The translations under genes and the position numbers were made by a program. Below are positions 38,701 to 46,933 of a stretch of DNA of 64,000 nt, one piece after another. Source of the DNA: Rhodobacter sp. (GTDB taxonomy: Bacteria > Pseudomonadota > Alphaproteobacteria > Rhodobacterales > Rhodobacteraceae); assembly GCA_020250175.1 (NCBI GenBank), contig JADCEN010000013.1, forward strand, positions 186,001 through 250,000, written 5' to 3'. The notes beneath the pieces are model-generated. The model ran no database searches, was not told where the DNA came from, and worked only from the letters and a program-made list of their open reading frames with translations. How positions within the stretch are numbered: position 1 is the first letter of the stretch; each line of letters opens with the position of its first letter.

Positions 38701-39594
38701 ATGACCAAGCCAGACATTCTTTGCATCGGATCGGTCCTGTGGGACATCATCGGACGGGCCGGGACCGCGATGCCCCTGGGCGCGGACGTGCCCGGGCGGA
38801 TTACGCGCCTGCCCGGCGGGGTGGCGCTGAACATCGCGACGACCTTGCGGCGCTTTGGCCTGCGGCCTGCCCTTCTGTCCTGCGTGGGCCGGGATGCCGA
38901 TGGGGAAGACCTGGTTTCTGCCTGCCAGCAAACGGGGCTGATCACCGACATGCTGTACCGGTCTGCCGACCTGCCGACCGACCGTTATATGGCCATCGAA
39001 GGCGCGAAAGGCCTGATCGCCGCCGTGGCCGATGCCCGTTCCCTGGAAACAGCCGGAGAGCGGATTCTGACACCGCTCCGGGATGGCCGACTGGGGTCGC
39101 CCGCCGCCCCCTGGACCGGGCTTATCGCCCTTGACGGCAACCTGACGGCCCTTCTTCTGTCCGACATCGCGGCCTCGCCGCTGTTTGCGGGCGCAGACCT
39201 GCGCGTGGCCCCCGCCAGTCCGGGCAAGGCAGAACGGCTGCTGCCGCTCATCTGCCACCCGCGTGCCACGCTTTACGTCAATCTGGAAGAGGCGGGGCTT
39301 CTGTGCCAGACCCGCTTTGCCGCAGCGCCCGATGCGGCGCAGGGCCTGCTGGCGCGGGGCGCCCTGCGCGTGCTGGTAACAGATGGCGGACGCGCCTGCG
39401 CCGACGGCATGGCCGGGCATGGCATCATCACAGATGCGCCGCCCCCGGTGCCGGTCACGCGCGTCACCGGCGCGGGGGATGCCTTCATGGCCGCCCATCT
39501 TGTAGCCGAAATGCGCGGCACCGGTCGGGCCGCCGCGCTTGCGGTCGCGCTGCGCGCCGCCGCCGACCACGTTTCCAGAGGCATCGGATCATGA
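38701..39594 (+). CDS. psuK: PfkB-family kinase, probable pseudouridine kinase
   Basis: Ribokinase-like kinase of 297 residues. The N-terminal signature is 'DILCIGSVLWDIIGRAGTAMPLGADVPGRITRLPGGVALNIA' and the C-terminal PfkB motif is 'VTRVTGAGDAFMAAHLVAEM', with the catalytic Asp in GAGDAF. It overlaps psuG by 4 bases (ATGA), which makes pseudouridine the probable substrate: kinase makes pseudouridine 5'-phosphate, and PsuG then splits it to uracil and ribose 5-phosphate. The long frame open upstream of ATG 38701 is not part of the gene. Confidence 0.9.
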   Translation: MTKPDILCIGSVLWDIIGRAGTAMPLGADVPGRITRLPGGVALNIATTLRRFGLRPALLSCVGRDADGEDLVSACQQTGLITDMLYRSADLPTDRYMAIEGAKGLIAAVADARSLETAGERILTPLRDGRLGSPAAPWTGLIALDGNLTALLLSDIAASPLFAGADLRVAPASPGKAERLLPLICHPRATLYVNLEEAGLLCQTRFAAAPDAAQGLLARGALRVLVTDGGRACADGMAGHGIITDAPPPVPVTRVTGAGDAFMAAHLVAEMRGTGRAAALAVALRAAADHVSRGIGS

Positions 39595-40514
39595 CGCACC
39601 TTCCATTGACCTTTTCCGCCGAGGTGGCCGCCGCCCGCGCCCATGGCACGCCGCTGGTGGCGCTTGAATCGACCATCATCACCCATGGCATGCCCCATCC
39701 GCAGAACGTCGAAACCGCCTTGCGCGTCGAAGCGGGCGTGCGCGCCGCCGGGGCGGTCCCGGCCACCATCGCGGTCATGGGTGGGCGCATCCACATCGGG
39801 CTGAGTGCCGCCGAACTTGAAGCCCTTGGCCGGGCAACCGGCGTGATGAAACTGTCGCGCGCCGACCTGGCCGCCTGCCTGGCCACGGGCCGCACCGGGG
39901 CCACCACGGTGGCGGCCACCATGATCTGCGCGCATCTGGCGGGGATCGACGTGTTTGCCACCGGCGGCATCGGCGGCGTGCATCGCGGGGCCGCGACGAG
40001 TTTTGACATCTCGGCAGACCTGCACGAACTGGCGGCCACGCCCGTAACCGTGATTGCCGCCGGGGCCAAGGCGATTCTCGATCTGCCCAAGACGCTGGAG
40101 GTTCTGGAAACCCTTGGTGTACCGGTCATCGCCTTCGGGCAGGACGATCTGCCCGCTTTCTGGTCGCGCACATCGGGCCTGCGCGCACCGCTGCGGATGG
40201 ACAGCCCCGCCGACATTGCCGCGGCACATCTGATGCGCGCCAGGCTGGGCCTTCCCGGCGGGCAACTGGTGGCAAACCCGATTCCGGCAGCGGATGAAAT
40301 TCCGCAGGCGGTGATCGGCCCGGTCATCGAAACCGCCCTTGCCGAGGCTCAGGCACAGGGCATCGCCGCCAAGGCGGTGACCCCCTTCCTGCTTGACCGG
40401 ATATTCACCCTGACCGAAGGCCGGTCCCTGACCGCCAACATCGCCCTGGTGCTGAACAACGCGCGCCTTGGTGCCGCCGTCGCGGCAGAGATCGCACAGG
40501 CGCGCGCGGGCTGA
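39591..40514 (+). CDS. psuG: Pseudouridine-5'-phosphate glycosidase
   Basis: Mn-dependent C-C bond-cleaving glycosidase (IndA/PsuG) of 307 residues. Conserved blocks are 'PLVALESTIITHGMPHPQN' (catalytic Glu), 'GATTVAATMICAHLAGIDVFATGGIGGVHRGA' and 'LVANPIPAADEIP'. Degrades pseudouridine 5'-phosphate from RNA turnover. It is translationally coupled to psuK. No dedicated pseudouridine importer is visible next to it. Confidence 0.96.
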   Translation: MTHLPLTFSAEVAAARAHGTPLVALESTIITHGMPHPQNVETALRVEAGVRAAGAVPATIAVMGGRIHIGLSAAELEALGRATGVMKLSRADLAACLATGRTGATTVAATMICAHLAGIDVFATGGIGGVHRGAATSFDISADLHELAATPVTVIAAGAKAILDLPKTLEVLETLGVPVIAFGQDDLPAFWSRTSGLRAPLRMDSPADIAAAHLMRARLGLPGGQLVANPIPAADEIPQAVIGPVIETALAEAQAQGIAAKAVTPFLLDRIFTLTEGRSLTANIALVLNNARLGAAVAAEIAQARAG

Positions 40515-40541
40515 AGGCCCGCCACGGCGGCCTTGCCACAG

Positions 40542-41576
40542 TCAGCCGAACAGCGCTTGCAGGTCCACCGTGGCGCGTTTGCCGAGATCCTTGCGGTGCG
40601 CCTTCAGGAACTTCGCCGCCGCAGCCCGCCCGGCATCCTTCAGCCGGAACAGCAGATAGGGCGTCGCCAGCTGCTTTGACCCTGCCGAAAGCTCGTTCAT
40701 CAGCGGATCATCGGCAATCATATGCACCAGCACATCCTTCATCGCGCCCTTGGCGACCTTTCCCCCGGCAATCAGTTCCTTCACGAAATTGATCGCCCGC
40801 AGATCGGCCAGAAGCGACGCGTTGAAGCTGATCTCGTTGATCCGGTTCTGGATTTCCACCGCTGTATCGGGCACCTCTTCCCGCCGCAGCGGGTTGATGT
40901 TCACGATCACGATGTCATCGGGCAGGTCCGGCGCATACAGCGGATACAGCGCCGGGTTGCCGGTATAGCCACCATCCCAATAGGTCTCGACCTTGCCCGT
41001 TTCCGGGTCCGGCACATCCACGGCCTTGAACAATGTCGGCAGACAGGCCGAAGCCAGGATGACCTCGGTGGTGATCCCGGCCCCGGAAAACACCCGGATC
41101 CTGCCGGTGCGCACATTCGTGGCACTGACAAACAGCTGCGGGCCGTGACGGGCACAGACCTTGTCAAAATGGAACCGCCGCACCACCCGTTCCAGCGGAT
41201 TGCGCCAGAACGGCCCCAGCCCATAGGGGGAAAAGACCTGCGTCATGATCCCCTGCGGCGAAACCGGAATGGCGTCTTCAATGGCCTCGCTGACCTGCAT
41301 GGCCCAGGGCAGGAACGGCTGAAACCAGGCCCCCAGCCGCATATCGCCCACGGCCCCCACCTGCGCCCACAGCCAGTCCAGATTTTCGCGCGCGCCGGGC
41401 CTGCCGCCGCTCAGCAGTCCCGCCTTGTACGCGGCCGCGTTCAGCGCCCCCGCCGAGGTGCCGGAAATCGCCGCAATCTCGATCCCGTCCTCTTCCAAAA
41501 GCCGGTCCAGCACGCCCCAGGTGAACGCCCCATGCGCGCCACCGCCCTGCAAGGCCAGGTTGATCCGCAGCACCAT
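40542..41576 (-). CDS. Patatin-like phospholipase
   Basis: Ser/Asp-dyad lipid acyl hydrolase of 344 residues. The oxyanion loop is 'LALQGGGAHGAFTWGVLDRLL', the nucleophile Ser is in 'AISGTSAGALNAAAY' (GxSxG), and the dyad Asp is in 'YWDGGYTGNPALYPL'. No signal peptide is seen, so it is probably cytosolic. It starts 3 bases after the 3-hydroxybutyrate dehydrogenase stop, an arrangement I recall from other alphaproteobacteria. A role in polyhydroxybutyrate or membrane-lipid turnover is suggested by context only. Confidence 0.9.
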   Translation of the reverse strand: MVLRINLALQGGGAHGAFTWGVLDRLLEEDGIEIAAISGTSAGALNAAAYKAGLLSGGRPGARENLDWLWAQVGAVGDMRLGAWFQPFLPWAMQVSEAIEDAIPVSPQGIMTQVFSPYGLGPFWRNPLERVVRRFHFDKVCARHGPQLFVSATNVRTGRIRVFSGAGITTEVILASACLPTLFKAVDVPDPETGKVETYWDGGYTGNPALYPLYAPDLPDDIVIVNINPLRREEVPDTAVEIQNRINEISFNASLLADLRAINFVKELIAGGKVAKGAMKDVLVHMIADDPLMNELSAGSKQLATPYLLFRLKDAGRAAAAKFLKAHRKDLGKRATVDLQALFG

Positions 41577-41579
41577 GAT

Positions 41580-42353
41580 CTACAGCGCCGTCCAGCCGCC
41601 GTCGACGCTGATCGTCGTGCCGGTGATCTGTGCGGCATGTTCGGAACACAGGAAGGTCACCGTGCCGCCCAGCTGTTCGGTGGTGGCGAACTGGCGCGAC
41701 GGCTGGCGGTCCAGAATAACCTCGCGCAACACCGTTTCACGGTCCATGTTATGCACCTTCATCTGTTCGGGGATCTGCGCCTCGACCAGCGGGGTCAGCA
41801 CATAGCCGGGGCAGATCGCGTTGCAGGTGATGCCCTCACCGGCGGTTTCCAGCGCTGTCACCTTGGTCAGGCCGACCAGGCCGTGCTTGGCCGCGACATA
41901 GGCCGATTTGAACGGGCTGGCGGTCAGGCCGTGCGCCGAGGCGATGTTGACGATCCGCCCCCAGCCGGACCGGCGCATCATGGGCAGGGCCATGGCGGTG
42001 GTGTGAAAGGCCGACGTCAGGTTGATCGCCAGGATCGCGTCCCATTTCGCGACCGGAAATTCGGGAATCGGGGCCACGTGCTGGATGCCCGCGTTGTTCA
42101 CCAGAATGTCGCAGGCCCCCGCCTGTTCGACCAGGGCGCGGCAGTCGTCGCCCTTTGACATATCCGCCCGGATGTAGCGCACCGAAACAGCGTGACGGCG
42201 CGCCATGGCGGCGGCCAGCGCATGATCCTCTGCCGTGTCCGTGAAAGAGTTCAGCACCACATGCGCCCCGGCCCCGGCCAGCGCCCCGGCAATGCCAAGC
42301 CCGATCCCCGAGGTTGACCCCGTGACGATGGCGGTCTTGCCTGCAATGGTCAT
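41580..42353 (-). CDS. bdhA: 3-hydroxybutyrate dehydrogenase
   Basis: NAD-dependent SDR of 257 residues interconverting 3-hydroxybutyrate and acetoacetate. It shows 'VTGSTSGIGLGIAGALAGAG', 'NNAGIQHVAPIPEFP' (the IQHVAP stretch is typical of BdhA), catalytic 'SAYVAAKHGLVGLTKVTALE', then 'NAICPGYVLTPLVEAQIPEQ' and 'GTTISVDGGWTAL'. Start ATG 42353 (MTIAGKTAIVTG) is the family start. With the patatin gene it forms a two-gene operon, consistent with polyhydroxybutyrate or ketone-body use. Confidence 0.93.
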   Translation of the reverse strand: MTIAGKTAIVTGSTSGIGLGIAGALAGAGAHVVLNSFTDTAEDHALAAAMARRHAVSVRYIRADMSKGDDCRALVEQAGACDILVNNAGIQHVAPIPEFPVAKWDAILAINLTSAFHTTAMALPMMRRSGWGRIVNIASAHGLTASPFKSAYVAAKHGLVGLTKVTALETAGEGITCNAICPGYVLTPLVEAQIPEQMKVHNMDRETVLREVILDRQPSRQFATTEQLGGTVTFLCSEHAAQITGTTISVDGGWTAL

Positions 42354-42430
42354 CCTGCCCCCCCTGTGCCGTGCCTGCAGCAGGATAGGGGACGTGCCGG
42401 CAAAAGGCACGGCTTCGATCCGCTGCGGGC

Positions 42431-42461
42431 AAAAAAAAGACGCCGACACGAGGCCGGCGTC
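42431..42461 (-). terminator. Intrinsic terminator of the predicted sRNA
   Basis: Minus strand: GACGCCG, 9-base loop, CGGCGTC, then eight T residues. It is the clearest rho-independent terminator in the window. Confidence 0.8.
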
Positions 42462-42507
42462 AAGTCATGAGGCAGGTTTCATACAGGCAAGAAACCTATC
42501 GAGCAGT
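42431..42507 (-). ncRNA. Predicted small RNA, about 77 nt
   Basis: A complete minus-strand transcription unit in the gap between bdhA and the solute-binding gene. It has a promoter (42514-42542) and a hairpin GGTTTC-N10-GAAACC (42475-42496). An intrinsic terminator follows: a 7-bp stem GACGCCG (plus 42439-42445) with CGGCGTC (42455-42461) and then eight U residues (plus A-run 42431-42438). No gene on this strand ends here, so the terminator has no other owner. No start codon with a ribosome-binding site was seen inside. Length and boundaries are predicted; I do not recognise the family. Confidence 0.6.
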
Positions 42508-42513
42508 GCTCGC

Positions 42514-42542
42514 TTTATACGCCCATCGACAGGGCAGTCCAA
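42514..42542 (-). promoter_or_regulatory. Sigma-70-type promoter of the predicted sRNA
   Basis: On the minus strand TTGGAC (plus 42537-42542), an exact 17-base spacer, then TATAAA (plus 42514-42519). Transcription would begin near 42507. A CGAGC-ACT-GCTCG inverted repeat (42500-42512) spans the start region and could be an operator. Confidence 0.6.
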
Positions 42543-42616
42543 GCAAAAGTTTGAAATGGCAACGCAGTAGCGGTAGCGTGACCGCAATGGCGCTTGCACA
42601 TCAGGACGGACCGGCA

Positions 42617-44428
42617 ATGACAGGGAAGAGTTTGGCACGTCTGGTGGCCACAGCGGTCCTGGCCCTTTGCCTGCCGTCGCAGCCCCTGGTGGCGCAGCCT
42701 GCGCATGGCATAGCTATGTATGGGGCACCTGCACTTCCACCCGATTTTGTGTCCCTGCCCTATGCCAACCCGGACGCACCCAAGGGGGGGCGGATCATTT
42801 TCGGCGAGTCGGGGGGCTTTGATTCGCTCAATCCCTTTATCCTGAAGGGCAATGCCCCCGCAGGCGTTTCGGCCCTGACGGTCGAGACACTTCTGGGCCG
42901 GTCTTACGATGAACCCTTCACGCTCTACGGTCTTTTGGCCGAATCGGTCGAGACGGACGAGGCCCGCAGCTTTGTCGCCTTTACCTTGCGCGACGAGGCC
43001 CGATTCGCGGACGGAAGCCCGGTCACGCCGCAGGATGTGCTGTGGTCTTTCGAAACCCTGGGCACCTTGGGAAGCCCGCGCTACGCGTCGGCCTGGGCCA
43101 AGATCGCCAAGGCCGAACAGACCGGGCCGCGCACGGTGCGGTTCACCTTCAACACCGAAGACCGCGAATTGCCGCTGATCCTGGGCCTGCGTCCGATCCT
43201 GAAAAAGGCGCAGTGGGACGGCAAGGATTTCACCGTCTCGTCGCTGGATGCGCTGATCGGGTCCGGCCCCTATGTGATCGGCCCGTTCGAGCCGGGGCGG
43301 TACATCACTTACCTGAAAAACCCCGACTGGTGGGGCGCTGACCTGCCTTTCAATCGCGGTCTGCACAACTTTGACGAAGTGCGCTATGAGTATTTCGGCG
43401 ACGGCGGGGTCGTGTTCGAGGCATTCAAGGCCGGCGACATCACCAGCTACCGCGAGGCGAACCCGGCCGCCTGGGCCAGCAACTACGGGTTCCCGGCCGT
43501 GCAATCCGGCGATGTCCTGCTATCGGAGATTCCGCATCAGCGCCCCTCGGGCATTGAAGGCCTGGTGTTCAACACGCGGCGCGGGATTTTTGCGGACTGG
43601 CGCGTGCGCGAAGCCTTGATCCAGGCGTTCAACTTTGAATTCATCAACCAGACCCTGACCGGCGGGGTCCAGCCGCGCATCACCTCGTATTTCTCGAATT
43701 CGGTGCTGGGCATGACGCCCGGCGCGCCTGCCGGGGGGCGTGAGCGGGCGCTTCTGGAACCCTTCGCCGACAGTCTGCTTCCCGGTGCCCTCGATGGCTA
43801 CGCCCTGCCGGTCTCTGACGGGTCCGAAGCGAACCGGACCGGCATCCGTGAGGCGACCCGCCTGCTGCAAGAGGCGGGCTGGACCGTGACGGATGGCGTG
43901 CTGACCAACGCCGCCGGTGTCCCTTTCACCTTCGACATCCTGCTGGTGCAGGGCCAGGACGACATGCTGTCCATCGCGAACATCTATGTCGAGGCGCTGC
44001 GGCGGCTTGGCATTGCCGTCACCGTCACAAGCGTCGATTCCGCCCAGTACAAGGAACGCACCAACGCCTATGATTTCGACATGACCCATTACATCCGGTC
44101 ACTGTCGCTCAGCCCCGGCAACGAGCAGACCCTGTATTGGGGATCGGCGGGGGTGACAGAGCCGGGAACCCGCAACTGGATGGGCATGAATTCTGCCGCC
44201 GCCGAGGCGATGATCCAGGCCCTGCTGACCGCGACCGACCCGCAGGAGTTCACCGCAGCGACGCGAGCCCTTGACCGCGTTCTGACAAGCGGCAGATTTG
44301 TGATTCCGATCTGGTATTCGGATGTCTCGCGCATCGCCCATGCAAAGCAGCTGCATTACCCGGACCGGCTGCCGATCTATGGGGACTGGCTGGGCTTTCA
44401 GCCCGACGTCTGGTGGTATCAGGAGTGA
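42617..44428 (+). CDS. Peptide/oligopeptide-type extracellular solute-binding protein
   Basis: SBP family 5 (DppA/OppA/YejA-like) periplasmic binding protein of 603 residues. A Sec signal (MTGKSLARLVATAVLALCLPSQPLVA) precedes 'HGIAMYGAPALPPDFVSLPYANPDAPKGG', the opening typical of YejA-type proteins. Later blocks include 'DGSPVTPQDVLWSFETL' and 'QRPSGIEGLVFNTRRGIFADWRVREALIQAFNFEFIN'. Start ATG 42617 has an AGGACGG ribosome-binding site; the frame is open further upstream without one. No permease or ATPase genes follow, so its transporter partners are encoded elsewhere. Confidence 0.9.
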   Translation: MTGKSLARLVATAVLALCLPSQPLVAQPAHGIAMYGAPALPPDFVSLPYANPDAPKGGRIIFGESGGFDSLNPFILKGNAPAGVSALTVETLLGRSYDEPFTLYGLLAESVETDEARSFVAFTLRDEARFADGSPVTPQDVLWSFETLGTLGSPRYASAWAKIAKAEQTGPRTVRFTFNTEDRELPLILGLRPILKKAQWDGKDFTVSSLDALIGSGPYVIGPFEPGRYITYLKNPDWWGADLPFNRGLHNFDEVRYEYFGDGGVVFEAFKAGDITSYREANPAAWASNYGFPAVQSGDVLLSEIPHQRPSGIEGLVFNTRRGIFADWRVREALIQAFNFEFINQTLTGGVQPRITSYFSNSVLGMTPGAPAGGRERALLEPFADSLLPGALDGYALPVSDGSEANRTGIREATRLLQEAGWTVTDGVLTNAAGVPFTFDILLVQGQDDMLSIANIYVEALRRLGIAVTVTSVDSAQYKERTNAYDFDMTHYIRSLSLSPGNEQTLYWGSAGVTEPGTRNWMGMNSAAAEAMIQALLTATDPQEFTAATRALDRVLTSGRFVIPIWYSDVSRIAHAKQLHYPDRLPIYGDWLGFQPDVWWYQE

Positions 44429-44490
44429 ACACAGACTGACACATCGGATCAAGGGTGCAGCAGGCACCCCACTGCATGGGAGAATGGGGC

Positions 44491-44616
44491 ATGAAGAAAC
44501 TGGCTGTGCTGCTGGCCTTTGCCACGCTGTCACTGGCGGGCTGCAATACGGTCGCCGGAGTGGGCGAAGACATCACCGGCGGTGCCAGAATGGTCGGCGA
44601 CGCCATCGGCGGGTAG
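44491..44616 (+). CDS. Entericidin EcnA/EcnB-family lipoprotein (41 residues)
   Basis: Begins MKKLAVLLAFATLSLAGCNTVAGVGEDI, with a lipoprotein signal (lipobox LAGC) and the 'NTVAGVGEDI..GG' core of the entericidin family, small membrane-anchored lipoproteins. GGGAGA lies upstream of ATG 44491. In enterobacteria, entericidins come as a toxin/antidote pair; alphaproteobacterial singletons have no proven role. Confidence 0.88.
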   Translation: MKKLAVLLAFATLSLAGCNTVAGVGEDITGGARMVGDAIGG

Positions 44617-44683
44617 GGGGTTTCCGCCCGGGACCTTTGGAAAATGCCCTGGCATCGCTGTTTGAACATGGAAGGATATCGTC

Positions 44684-45691
44684 ATGGAACGAAGAGACCT
44701 GCTCAAGGGTGTTGCCCTGACGGCGGGCGTGGTTGCAACCAGTGCCACGCTTCAGGGGGCAACCGCCACCCAGGCCGCTGCCCAGTCGGGCGGCGTCGGG
44801 ATCAGGGACATCGCCCCGATCGATCCGGCGGTCTTCACGCCCGGGCGGCTTGCCGGACGCACGCTGATCGTGACCGGCTGCGCCCGCGGCATCGGGGCGG
44901 CTGCGGCCATCCGCGCGGCGCGGGAAGGGGCCAATATCGTGGGCGTTGACTGGATCGCCGATCTGGGTGCCGCCACAATCGAGGGAATCGTCAGCGACGG
45001 CGGCAAGGCTGTCTTTGTCGAGGGCGACATCGCCGAGGAAGAAACCTGCCGCCGCATGATCGAGGTGGCCGTCAGCAGTTTCGGGCGGCTGGACATGGCG
45101 CTGAACAATGCCGGGGTGATGGATGCCGTCTTTTCCGGCGACCCGGTCGATTATGCCGCGCAAAAGGACCGCATCTTTGCCCGTCTGCATGAATCGACCG
45201 ATGCCTATTGGGAGGGGGTGATCCGCACGAACCTGATCGGCACCTACCGGACGCTGCGGGCCGAACTGGCGCAGATGGTGGCCCAGGGAACCGGCGGGTC
45301 GATCGTCAATGTCGGATCGATCGCGGGCCTGACAGGGCTGGCCGGCAACCCCGCCTATGTGGCGACCAAGCATGCCGTCAATGGCCTGACCAGGAACACC
45401 GCCATCGACTATGCGCCCTACGGCATCCGGATAAACTCGGTCAACATGGCCGCGACCGACACGCCGATGGTGGCGCGCGCCGGCGCGCTTGTGGCGGCCA
45501 GTGCGGCAGATACCGACGGCCCGACCATGGGGCGGATCAAGACCGCCAGCATCCTGGCCTATGCCGACAGCCAGCGCCGCCCCGCGACGGTCTGGGAACA
45601 GGCGGCGATGATCCTGTTCCTGCTGTCTGACGAGGCGTCAAACTTCACCGGCGGGCTTTATGCCACGGACGGCGGCTGGACGGCCTATTGA
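44684..45691 (+). CDS. SDR oxidoreductase with Tat-like signal
   Basis: A 335-residue short-chain dehydrogenase with an unusual N-terminal extension: '[34 protein letters not shown]' has a twin-arginine-like motif (RRDLLK), hydrophobic core and Ala-x-Ala cleavage region. The SDR core follows with '[21 protein letters not shown]', '[13 protein letters not shown]', '[24 protein letters not shown]' and '[14 protein letters not shown]', and an insertion around '[22 protein letters not shown]'. Export of a nucleotide-dependent SDR as a folded holoenzyme via Tat would be coherent but is inference. The substrate is unknown. Confidence 0.88.
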   Translation: MERRDLLKGVALTAGVVATSATLQGATATQAAAQSGGVGIRDIAPIDPAVFTPGRLAGRTLIVTGCARGIGAAAAIRAAREGANIVGVDWIADLGAATIEGIVSDGGKAVFVEGDIAEEETCRRMIEVAVSSFGRLDMALNNAGVMDAVFSGDPVDYAAQKDRIFARLHESTDAYWEGVIRTNLIGTYRTLRAELAQMVAQGTGGSIVNVGSIAGLTGLAGNPAYVATKHAVNGLTRNTAIDYAPYGIRINSVNMAATDTPMVARAGALVAASAADTDGPTMGRIKTASILAYADSQRRPATVWEQAAMILFLLSDEASNFTGGLYATDGGWTAY

Positions 45692-45726
45692 TGGGGAACT
45701 GACCGCGCTGAGCGACCATGACAGGA

Positions 45727-46010
45727 TGCTGGAAAAGTCCGCCAACCGGAGAGGCCGCTGGCTGAAAAACAAAAGTTTATTCCGCTTCCCCGGCGTGCTT
45801 TGGCCGGGGCCATCGCCTCGGCCACTTGGTGCGCGTGCTATAGGACCGCCGGGGGCCCAAGCCCCCGGCCAGCGCCCGTCCCGCCCATGGCGGGCGCTTC
45901 ACGCCCGACATGGGCGCTGGCCTTCGTTGCGCTTGGAGGAATGGTCCTGTGGGACTGTGGTCGCCTTCCGGACGGGGAAACGCGCTGCGTTTCCTGATCC
46001 GCCCGGACCT
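45727..46010. repeat. Mosaic intergenic repeat, copy 3 (full form)
   Basis: Fills most of the 364-base gap after the Tat-type SDR. Modules in order: 'gatgctggaaaa' (45727-), 'ggccggggccatcgcc' (45800s), hairpin CCGGGGGC-CCAA-GCCCCCGG (45849-45868), a GCGCCC/GGGCGC hairpin, 'gcgctggccttcgttg' to 'ggtcctgtggga', then GGAAACGC-GCT-GCGTTTCC (45976-45994) and 'tgatccgcccgg'. No coding sequence was recognised in it. Confidence 0.65.
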
Positions 46011-46055
46011 TGAAGTTCCACGCTTTTTCTGCTGCCCACCATGAGACACCCCGCC

Positions 46056-46679
46056 TTACATCAGCGAGGTCACCCACAGGACCATTGCATCCTCTTGCGA
46101 AATGGACACCACGTTATGCCCCATCGTGGCATCGGAACAGGCGCTGTCGCCGCGCTTCATGTCGACCGGTTCATAGAATTCGGTGTATAGACGAACCGCG
46201 CCGGTCAGCACATAAAGAAACTCTTCGCCATCGTGCCGCACCCAGCCGCCGAATTCGGCGATATCCTGGGCGCGGATGCGGGCGCGGTAGGGCAGCATCT
46301 GTTTGCGGGTCAGCGCCTGGGCCAGCAGCTCGTGCTCATGGGTTGCGGTGGCCTGTGCCTGCCCCTCGCCCGCCCGCGTCAGCGCGCGGCGGCCTGTGAT
46401 CCGGGCATGGCTGGGCGGCGTGAACAGCTGCGGCACCGACACCGCCAGCCCCCCGGCCAGTTTCCTGAGCGCCTCACAGGTGGGCGACATCTGCCCGTTC
46501 CCGATCTTCGACAGGGTCGAGCGCGCCAGACCGGCCTGAAGGGCCGCCTGTTCCAGCGTCCAGGCCCGTGCCTTGCGCAGGTCGCGCACCCGCTGGCCCA
46601 GGTTCAGCGGCTCGACACCCGTCTCGCCGCCGCCGTCGCGGGCAATGCGGATCAGGCTGCTGTCATCCGGGTTTCCCAC
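46056..46679 (-). CDS. XRE-family regulator with cupin domain
   Basis: A 207-residue regulator with an N-terminal helix-turn-helix ('LGQRVRDLRKARAWTLEQAALQAGLARSTLSKIGNGQMSPTCEALRKLAGGL') and a C-terminal cupin that senses a small ligand ('GGWVRHDGEEFLYVLTGAVRLYTEFYEPVDMKRGDSACSDATMGHNVVSIS'). The architecture is that of PuuR/SutR-type regulators of amine or sulfur metabolism. The start codon is GTG at 46679. It is divergent from the MFS pump gene, which it may control. Confidence 0.88.
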   Translation of the reverse strand: MGNPDDSSLIRIARDGGGETGVEPLNLGQRVRDLRKARAWTLEQAALQAGLARSTLSKIGNGQMSPTCEALRKLAGGLAVSVPQLFTPPSHARITGRRALTRAGEGQAQATATHEHELLAQALTRKQMLPYRARIRAQDIAEFGGWVRHDGEEFLYVLTGAVRLYTEFYEPVDMKRGDSACSDATMGHNVVSISQEDAMVLWVTSLM

Positions 46680-46933
46680 GGCGCGAAGGCATATGGCAGG
46701 TCAGCCCGCCTTGCAACGGCGGTGCAGGCCGCGTAGGTGCATCGGCATGCTTGCGATATCCGCCGATACACCGCAACCCTGGCCGCAAAGGCCGGCCCTG
46801 GACCCTGCCGTGACCGCCCGCCTGCCGGACCCGGATGCGGACAGCGGCGGGACTGCCGCCTGCAATGCCCCTGCCCGCCCGCAAGCCTGTCCGGTGCGCA
46901 GCCGGTCGAACTGTGACATCAGGTGATCCGCGA

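Noticed and set aside
45708-46077. Several 60-120-codon frames in the gap after the Tat-type SDR
   Set aside because: They coincide with palindromic repeat modules present in other gaps; composition is Arg/Pro/Gly-rich.
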